Below are positions 51,281 to 61,070 of a stretch of 64,000 nucleotides of DNA, in pieces. The position numbers and the translations under genes are program-made. The notes beneath the pieces were generated by a model. That model did not search any database and was not told where the DNA came from. It saw nothing but the letters and a program-made list of their open reading frames with translations. The DNA comes from Calliopsis andreniformis (Eukaryota > Arthropoda > Insecta > Hymenoptera > Andrenidae), in assembly GCF_051401765.1 (NCBI RefSeq), contig NW_027480440.1, forward strand, positions 5,084,001 through 5,148,000, given 5' to 3'. The number at the start of each line of letters is the position of its first letter. Position 1 is the first letter of the stretch.

Positions 51281-53102
51281 CCAATCCTCAGTACTCAACC
51301 ATCAATGCTCAATTCTCAATACTCAATAGAATATCCTGACTTCTCAGCTTTGAATACTCAATCCTCAATCTTCAGTCTTCAAGTCTCCATCCACAAACAT
51401 CTATTCTCATCACTCAACCCTCAACACTCAGTCCTCAATCTTCAATCCTCAATCCTCAATCCTCACTCTTCAATCCTCAATACTCAATCTTCAATCCCCA
51501 ATCCTCAATCCTCGATCTTCAATCCTCAGTCATCAATCCTCAATCTTCAATACTCAATCCTCAATCCTCAATCCTCAATCGTCAATCCTCAATCCTCAAT
51601 CCTCAATCCTCAATATTCAACACACAGCCCTCAACCATCAATTCTCAATACTCAACCATCAATCCTCAATTCCCAATACTCAAAAGAATATCCTGAATTC
51701 TCATGGTTCAATACTCAATCCACAATATTCAATAATCAAATCTCAATCCTCAAACATCATTTCTCAACACTCTATCCTCAACACTCAGCACTCTCTCTTC
51801 AATCGTCCATCCTCAATCCTCAATCCTCAATCCTCAATCCTCAATCTTCAATCTTCAATCCTCAATTACCAGTCCTCAACCTTCAATCCTCAATGCTCAA
51901 TCGTCAATCCTCAATCCTCAGTCCTCAATCCTCAATCCTCAATCCTCAAACCTCAATCCTCAACCGTCAGTCCTCGTCATCAATCATCAACCCTCAATCC
52001 TCAATCCTCAATCTTCAATCATCAATACTCAATCTTCAATCCTCAGTCCTCAATCCTCAATCCTCAATCCTCAATATTCAACACACAACCCTCAACCATC
52101 AATCCTCAATACTCAACCATCAATACTCAATTCTCAATACGCAATAGAATATCCTGAATTCTCATGTTTCAATATTCAATCCACAATATTCAATAATCAA
52201 ATCTCAATCCTCAAACATCAATTCTCAACACTCAATCCTCAACGCTCAGTCCTCTCTCTTCAATCTTCAATACTCAATCCTCAATCCTCAATCCTCAATC
52301 TTCAGTCCTCAGTCCCCAATCCTCAATCTTCTATCCTCAATACTCAATCCTCAATCCACAATCCTCAATCCTCAATCTTCTATCCTCAATACTCAATCTT
52401 CAATCCTCAATCCTCAATCCTCAATCCTCAATCAACGATCCTCAATCATCAATCCTCAATCTTCAATACTCAATCCTCAATCCTCAATCCTCAATCCTCA
52501 ATACTCAACCATCAATCCTCAATTCCCAATACTCAATAGAATATCCTGAATTCTCAGGATTCTCTACTCAAACCTCAGTCCTCAACCCTCAGCCCTCATC
52601 CTCAATCCTCAATCGACAATCCGCAATCCTCAATCTTCAAACCTCAAAACTCAATCTTCAATCCTCAATCCTCAGTCCTCAAACCTCAATCCTCAATCCA
52701 CAATCCTCAATCCTCAATCTTCAATCCTCAATATTCAATCTTCAATCCTCAATCCTCAATCCTCAATCCTCAATCATCAATCCTCAATCATCAATCCTCA
52801 ATCTTCAATACTCAATCCTCAATACTCAACCGTCAATCCTCAGTCCTCAAACCTCAATCCCGAATCCTCAATCCTGAATCGTCAATCTTCAGCCCTCAGT
52901 CCTCAAAAATTAATTGTCAATCCTCAATCATCAATAGAATATCCTCAATTCACTGTTTCCAATACTCAATCCCTATTCTTCAATCATCAAATCTCAATCC
53001 ACAAACATCAATTCTCATCACTCAACCATCAATACTCAGTCCTCAATGTTCAATCCTCAATACTCAATCCTCAATCTTCAACCCTCAATACTCAATCCTC
53101 AA
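51281..53102. repeat. A1-C1-C2-D-B3 string (partner 37.85-39.68 kb)
   Basis: Anchors: A1 51329 (TGACTTC, GAATTC lost), C1 51686, C2 52147, D 52539, B3 52937. Matches 37855-39683 at offset 13426, then 13419 after a single-heptamer indel between 51686 and 52147. The variant CAAAAGAATATCC at C1 is shared with 38260, which supports direct descent of one copy from the other. Confidence 0.83.
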
Positions 53103-53650
53103 TCCTCAATCCTCAATTCTCAATCCTCAGTACTCAATCCTCAATCGTCAATACTCAATCTCCAATCCTCAATCTTCAATCCTCAATCCCCAAGCCTCAA
53201 TCCTCAATCCTCAATATTCAACACACAACCCTCAACCATCAATCCTCAATTCTCAATACTCAATAGAATATCCTGAATTCTCACGGTTCAATACTCAATC
53301 CACAAAACTCAATAATCAAATCTCAATCCCCAAACATCAATTCTCAACACTCAATCCTCAATACTCAGTCCTCTCTCTTCAATCCTCCATCCTCAATCCT
53401 CAATCTTCAAGCGTCAATCCTCAATCCTCAACCCTCAAACCTCAATCCTCAGTCCTCAAACCTCTATCCGGAATCCTCAATACTGAATCATCAATCTTCA
53501 GCCGTCGGTCCTCGACAATCAATTGTCAATCCTCAATCCTCAATAGAATATCCTCAATTCACAGTTTTCAATACTCAATCCCCATTCTTCAATCTTCAAA
53601 TCTCAATCCACAAACATCAATTCTCATCACTCAACCCTCAACACTCAGTC
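53103..53650. repeat. C3-B end of the higher-order string
   Basis: C3 53266 and B 53546, 280 bp apart, following B3 52937 by 329 bp. The string B3-C3-B thus has the same spacing here as at 34791, 42755 and 57291. The flank TATCCGGAATCC near 53467 is shared with 57830, while the 33-43 kb copies read TATCCGGATTCC, which groups the copies in pairs. Confidence 0.8.
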
Positions 53651-55400
53651 CTCAATCGTCTATCCTCAATCCTCAATCCTCAATCCTCAACCCTCAATCC
53701 TCATTCTTCAATCCTCAATTCCCAATCCTCAATCTTCAATCGTCAATCCTCAATCGTCAATCATCAATCCCCAGTCCTCTATCATCACTCCTCAATCCTC
53801 AATCCTCAATATTCAACACACAAACCTCAACCTTCAATCCTCAATACTCAACCATCAATCCTCAATTCTCAATACTCAATAGAATATCCTGAATTCTCAG
53901 TTTTCAATACTCAATCCTCAATCTTCTAACTTCAAGTCTCCATCCACAAACATCAATACTCATCACTCAACCCTCAACACTCAGTCCTCAATCTTCAATC
54001 CTCAATCCTCAATACTCAATCCTCAGTCCTCAGTCCTCAATCTTCAATACTCAATCCTCAATCCTAAAATCCTCAATCCTCAATATTCAACACACAACAC
54101 TCAACCACCAATCCTCAGTACTCAACCATCAATGCTCAATTCTCAATCTTCAATCCCCAATCCTCAATCCTCATTCTTCAATCGTCAATCCTCAATCCTT
54201 AATCTGCAATCCTCAATACTCAATCCTCAATCCTCAATCGTCAATCATCAATCCCCAGTCCTCTATCATCACTCCTCAATCCTCAATCCACAATATTCAA
54301 CACACAACCCTCAACCTTCAATCCTCAATACTCAACCATCAATCCTCAATTCTCAATACTCAATAGAATATCCTGAATTCTCAGTTTTGAATACTCAATC
54401 CTCAATCTTCTATCTTCAAGTCTCCATCTACAAACATCAATACTCATCACTCAACCCTCAACACTCAGTCCTCAATCTTCAATCCTCAATCCTCAATACT
54501 CAATCCTCTGTCCTCAAACCTCAATCCTGAATCCTCAATCCTGAATCCTCAACCTTCAGACCTCAGACCTCAACAATCAGTTTTCAATCCTCAATCCTCA
54601 ATAGAATATCACCAACTCACAGTTTTCAACACTCAATACTCAATCTGCAACCTTCAAACCTCTATCCACAAACATCAATTCTCAACCGTCAACACTCAGT
54701 CCTCAATGTTCAATCCTCAATGCTCAATCCTCAATCTTCAATCCTCAATACTGAATCTTCAATCCTCAATCCTCAATCCTCAATCCTCAATCCTTAATCC
54801 TCAATCTTCAATGCTCAGTCCCCAATCCTCAATCTTCTATCCTCAATACTCAATCCTCAATACTCAATCCTCAATCCTCAATCGTCAATCATCAATCCCC
54901 AGTCCTCTATCATCACTCCTCAATCCTCAATCCTCAATATTCAACACACAACCCTCAACCTTCAATCCTCAATACTCAACCATCAATCCTCAATTCTCAA
55001 TACTCAATAGAATATCCTGAATTCTCAGTTTTCAATACTCAATCCTCAATCTTCTAACTTCAAGTCCCCATCCACAAACATCAATACTCATCACTCAACC
55101 CTCAACACTCAGTCCTCAATCTTCAATCCTCAATCCTCAATACTCAATCCTCAGTCCTCAGTCCTCAATCTTCAATACTCAATCCTCAATCCTAAAATCC
55201 TCAATCCTCAATATTCAACACACAACCCTCAACCACCAATCCTCAGTACTCAACCATCAATGCTCAATTCTCAATACTCAATAGAATATCCTGAATTCTC
55301 AGCTTTGAATACTCAATCCTCAATCCTCAATCTTCAAGTCTCCATCCACAAACATCTATTCTCATCACTCAACCCTCAACACTCAGTCCTCAATCTTCAA
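53651..55400. repeat. A-anchor segment with an 1128-bp internal repeat
   Basis: Anchors: A2 53882, A2 54366 (CAGTTTTGAATAC, mixed A1/A2 right side), B2-like 54604 (AATATCACCAACTCACAG), A2 55010, A1 55284. The stretch from about 53750 to 54140 recurs at about 54880 to 55270 (offset 1128, 53882 to 55010). The phrase CAATCCCCAGTCCTCTATC before these anchors is related to CCCCAGTCCTGTATC at 2216, 18804 and 21592, tying this region to the 2788-bp unit. Confidence 0.72.
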
Positions 55401-57900
55401 TGCTCAATCCTCTAATCCTCAATCTTCAATCCTCAATACTCAATCTTCAATCCCCAATCCTCAATCCTTATTCCTCAATCCTCATTCTTCAATCCTCAAT
55501 ACCCAATCCTCAATCTTCAATTCTCAATCCTCAATCCTCACTTCTCATTTCTCAATACTCGGTCCTCAGTCCTCAAATCACAATCCTCAACCCTCAGCCC
55601 TCATCCTCAATCCTCAATCCTCAATCTTCAATCCTCAATCCTCAATCCTCAGTCCTCAAACATCAATCCTGAATCCTCAATCCTGAATCCTCAATCTTCA
55701 GACCTCATACCTCAACAATCGGTATTCAATCCTCAATCCTCAATACAATATCATCAATTCACAGTTTTCAATGCTCAATACTCAATCTGCAATCTTCAGA
55801 TCTCAATCCACAAACATCAATTCTCATCACTCAACCCTCAACACTCAGTACCCAATCCTCAATATTCAATCCTCAATCCTCAATCCTCAATCCTCAATCC
55901 TCAATCTTCAATCCTCAATACTCAATCTTCAATCCTCAATCCTCAATCCTCAATACTCTATCCTCAATCGTCAGTCTTCAATCCTCAATACTCAACCTTT
56001 AATCCTCAATACTCAAACCTCAATCCTCAATCCTCATCCTTCAATCCTCAATACCCACTCCTCAATCTTCAATCCTCAATCCTAAATCCTCAATTCTCAA
56101 TCCTCAATCCTCCGCCCTCAGTCCTCAAACCTCAATCCTCAACCCTCAGCCCTCATCCTCAATCCTCAATCGACAATCCGCAATCCTCAATTTTCAATCC
56201 TCAAAACTCAATCTTCAATCCTCCATCCTCAGTCCTCAAACCTGAATCCTGAATCCTAAATCCTGAGTCCTCAATCTTCAGCCCTCAGTCCTCAACAATC
56301 AGTAGTCAATCCTTAATCCTCAATAGAATATCCTCAATTCACAGCTTTCAACACTCAATACTCAATCTGCAATCTTCCAACCTCTATCCACAAACTTCAA
56401 TTGTCATCACTCAACCCTCAACACTCAGTCTTCAATGTTCAATCCTCAATCCTCAATTCTCAATCTTCAATCCTCAATACTGAACCTTCAATCGTCAATC
56501 CTCAATCCTCAATCCTCAATCATCGATCCTCAATCATCAATCCTCAATCTTCAATACTTCATCCTCAATCCTCAATCCTCAATCCTCAATACTCAACCAT
56601 CAATCCTCATTTCCCAATACTCAATAGAATATCCTGAATTCTGAGGATTCTATACTCAAACCTCAGTCCTCAACCGTCAGCCCTCATCCTCAATCCTCAA
56701 TCGACAATCCGCAATCCTCAATCTTCAATCCTCAAAACTCAATCTTCAATCCTCAATCCTCAGTCCTCAAACCTCAATCCTCAATCCACAATCCTCAATC
56801 CTCAATCTTCAATCCTCAATACTCAATCTTCAATCCTCAATCCTCAATCCTCAATCCTCAATCATCGATCCTCAATCATCAATCCTCAATCTTCAATACT
56901 CAATCCTCAATCCTCAATCCTCAATCCTCAATACTCAACCATCAATCCTCAATTCCCAATACTCAATAGAATATCCTGAATTCTCAGGATTCTATACTCA
57001 AACCTCAGTCCTCAACCCTCAGTCCTCAAACCTCAATCCTCAATCCACAATCCTCAATCCTCAGTCTTCAATCCTCAATACTCAATCTTCAATCCTCAAT
57101 CCTCAATCCTCAATCCTCAATCCTCAATCATCAAACCTCAATCATCAATCCTCAATCTTCAATACTCAATCCTCAATACTCAACCGTCAATCCTCAGTCC
57201 TCAAACCTCAATCCAGAATCCTCAATCCTGAATCCTCAATCTTCAGCCCTCAGTCCTCAAAAATTAATTGTCAATCCTCAATCATCAATAGAATATCCTC
57301 AATTCACTGTTTTAAATACTCAATCCCCATTCTTCAAACATCAAATCTCAATCCACAAACATCAATTCTCATCACTCAACCATCAACACTCAGTCCTCAA
57401 TGTTCTATCCTCAATCCTCAATCCTCAATCTTCAACCCTCAATACTCAATCCTCAATCCTCAATCCTCAATTCTCAATCCTCAGTACTCAATCCTCAATC
57501 GTCAATACTCAATCCCCAATCCTCAATCTTCAATCCTCAATCCTCAAGCCTCAATCCCCAATCCTCAATATTCAACACACAACCCTCAGCCATCAATCCT
57601 CAATTCTCAATACTCAATAGAATATCCTGAATTCTCACGGTTCAATACTCAATCCACAAAATTCAATAATCAAATCTCAATCACCAAGCATCAATTCTCA
57701 ACACTCAATCCTCAATACTCAGTCCTCTCTCTTCAATCCTCCATCCTCAATCCTCAATCTTCAAGCGTCAATCCTCAATCCTCAATCCTCAAACCTCAAT
57801 CCTCAGTCCTCAAACCTCTATCCGGAATCCTCAATACTGAATCCTCAATCTTCAGCCGTCGGTCCTCAACAATCAATTGTCAATCCTCAATCCTCAATAG
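55401..57900. repeat. Higher-order string B2-B-D-D-B3-C3-B, rearranged copy
   Basis: Anchors: B2 55746 (CAATACAATATC), B 56326, D 56627, D 56969, B3 57291, C3 57620, B 57900. B2-B spacing 580 and B3-C3-B spacing 329, 280 are canonical. B-D is 301 instead of 448, D-B3 is 322 instead of 398, and one D is duplicated 342 bp away. 55650-56510 matches 39982-40842 at offset 15668. All rearrangement is between B and B3. Confidence 0.8.
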
Positions 57901-60400
57901 AATATCCTCAATTCACAGTTTTCAATACTCAATCCCCATTCTTCAATCTTCAAATCTCAATCCACAAACATCAATTCTCATCACTCAACCCTCAACACTC
58001 AGTCCCCAATCCTCAATGTTCAATCCACAATCCTCAATCCTCAATCCACAATCCTCAACCTGCAATCCTCAATACTCAATCTTCAATGCTCATTCCTCAA
58101 TTTTCAATCCTTAATTCTCAATCCTCAATCGTCAATCTTCAATCCTCAATACTCAATCTTCAATCTTCAATCCTCAATCCTCAATCCTCATTCTTCAATC
58201 CTCAATACCCAATCCTCAATATTCAATCCTCAATCCTCAATCCTCAATTCTCAATCTTCAATCCTCAGTCCTCAGTCCTCAAACCTCAATCCTCAACCGT
58301 CAGCCCTCATCCTCAATCCTCAATCGACAATCCGCAATCCTCAATCTTCAATCCTCAATACTCACTCTTCAATTCTCAATCCTCAGTCCTCAAACCTCAA
58401 TTCTGAATCCTCAATCCTGAGTCCTCAATCTTCAGCCCTCAGTACTCAACAATCAGTAGTCAATCCTCAATCCTCAATAGAATATCCTCAATTCACAGTT
58501 GTCAACACTCAATACTCAATCTGCAATCTTCAAACCTCTATCCACAAACATCAATTCTCAAACCTCAACACTCAGTCCTCAACGTTCAATCCTCAATCCT
58601 CAATCCTCAATCTTCAATCCTCAATACTGAATCTTCAATCCTCAATCCTCAATCCTCAATCCTCAATCCTCAATCCTCAATCTTCAATCCTCAGTCCCCA
58701 ATCCTGAATCTTCTATCCTCAATACTCAATCCTCCATCCTCAATCCTCAATCCTCAATCTTCAATCCTCAATACTCAACCTTCAATCCTCAATCCTCAAT
58801 CCTCAATCCTCAATCATCAATCCTCAATCATCAATCCTCAATCTTCAATACTCAATCCTCAATCCTCAATCCTCAATCCTCAATACTCAACCATCAATCC
58901 TCAATTCTCAATACTCAATAGAACATCCTGAATTCTCAGGATTCTAATCTCAAACCTCAATCCTCAACCCTCAGCCCTCATTCTCAATCCTCAATCCACA
59001 ATCCTCAATCCTCAATCCTCAACCGACAGTCCTCGTCCTCAATCCTCTACCCTCAATCCTCAATCCTCCCATCTTCTATCATCAACACTCAATCTTCAAT
59101 CCTCAATCCTCAATCCTCAATGCTCAATCCTCAGTCCTCAATATTCAACACTCAAACCTCAACCATCAATCCTCAATACTCAATCATCAATCCTCAATTC
59201 TCAATACTCAATAGAGAATCCTGAATTCTCATGGTTCAATACTCAATCCACAATATTGAATAATCACATCTCAATCCTCAAACATCAATTCTCAACACTC
59301 AATCCTCAACACTCAGTCCACTCTCTTCAATCCTCCATCCTCAACCCTCAATCCTCAAGCGTCAATCCTCAATCCTCAATCCTCAATCCTCAATCCTCAA
59401 TTCTCAATCCTCAATACTCAACCCTCAATCCTAAATCCTCAATCCTCGATCCTCAATTTCCAATCCTCAATACACAATCTTCAATACTCCATCCTCAATC
59501 CTCAATCCTCAATCCTCAATCCTCAATCGTCAGGCTTCAGTCCTCAATACTCAATATTCAATCCTCAATCCTCAATCCTCATTTCTCAATCCTCATTCTT
59601 CAATCCTCAATACCCAATCCTCAATCTTCAATCCTCAATCCTGAATCCTCACTTCTCATTCCTCAATCCTCAGTCCTCAGTCCTCAAATCACAATCCTCA
59701 ACCCTCAGCCCTCATCCTCAATCCTCAATCCTCTATTTTCAATCCTCAATCCTCAAGCCTCAATCCTCAATAATCAATCCTCTGTCCTCAAACCTCAATC
59801 CTGAATCCTCAATCCTGAATCCTCAATCTTCAGACCTCAGACCTCAACAATCAGTTTTCAATCCTCAATCCTCAATAGAATATCACCAATTCACAGTTTT
59901 CAACACTCAATACTCAATCTGCAACCTTCAAACCTCTATCCACAAACATCAATTCTCAACCGTCAACACTCAGTCCTCAATGTTCAATCCTCAATCCTCA
60001 ATCCTCAATCTTCAATCCTCAATACTGAATCTTCAATCCTCAATCCTCAATCCTCAATCCTCAATCCTTAATCCTCAATCCTCAATCCTTAATCCTCAAT
60101 CTTCAATGCTCAGTCCCCAATCCTCAATCTTCTATCCTCAATACTCAATCTTCAATCCTCAATCCTCAATCCTCAATCTTCAATACTCAATACTCAATCT
60201 TCAATCCTCAATCCTCAATCCTCAATCCCCAATCATCAATCCTCAATCATCAATCCTCAATCTTCAATACTCAATCCTCAATCCTCAACCCTCAATCCTC
60301 AATACTCAACCATCAATCCTCAATTCTCAATACTCAATAGAATATCCTGAACTCTCAGGATTCAATACTCAAACGTCAATCCTCAACCCTCAGCCCTCAT
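57901..60400. repeat. Diverged B-D-C1-B2-D string
   Basis: Anchors: B 58480, D 58921 (GAACATCC), C1 59214 (GAGAATCC), B2 59878 (AATATCACCAATTCACAG), D 60340 (TGAACTC). The anchors carry private substitutions and the spacings (580, 441, 293, 664, 462) are only partly those of the copies further left. The region seems older or less homogenised. The TATCACC spelling of B2 is shared with 54604. Confidence 0.7.
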
Positions 60401-61070
60401 TCTGAATCCTCAATCCTCAATCCCCAATCCTCAATTATCAATCCTCAATCCTCAACCCTCAGTCCTCATCCTCAATTCTCAATTCTCAATCCTCAATCCT
60501 CAATCCTCAATCTTCAGTCCTCAATAATCTATGTCCAATCCTAGATCCCCAATCCCCAATCCTCAATGCTTAATCCTCAATCTTCAATCCTCAATCCTCA
60601 ATCCTCAATCCTCGATCCTCAGTCCTCAATCCTCAATCCTCAATCTTCAATCCTCAATACTCAATCTGCCATCCTCAATCCTCAATCCACAATCCTCAAT
60701 CCTCAATATTCAATTCTCAATACTCAATCTTCAATCCTCAATCCTCAATCCTCAATCCCCAATCATCAATCCTCAATCATCAATCCTCAATCTTCAATAC
60801 TCAATCCTCAATCCTCAACCCTCAATCCTCAATCCTCAATCCTCAATCCTCAATCCTCAATCTTCAATCCTCAATACTCAATCTTCAATCATCAATCCTC
60901 AATCCTCAATCCTCAATCCTCAATCCGCAATCCTCAATCTTCTATCCTCAATACTCAATCTTCAATCCCCAATCCTCAATCCTGAAATCCTGAATCCTCA
61001 ATATTCAACACACAACACTCAACCTTCAATCCTCAATACTCAATCATCAACCCTCAATTCTCAATACTCA
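60401..61070. repeat. Anchor-free stretch with a degenerate X module
   Basis: No anchor between 60340 and 61074. Near 60528-60560 is AATAATCTATGTCCAATCC followed by TAGATCCCCAATCCCC, a degenerate X module similar to that near 6271. A phrase with CAATCCCCAATCATC at 60222 recurs at 60752 (offset 530), so part of the preceding string is repeated here. Otherwise consensus-like heptamers. Confidence 0.68.
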
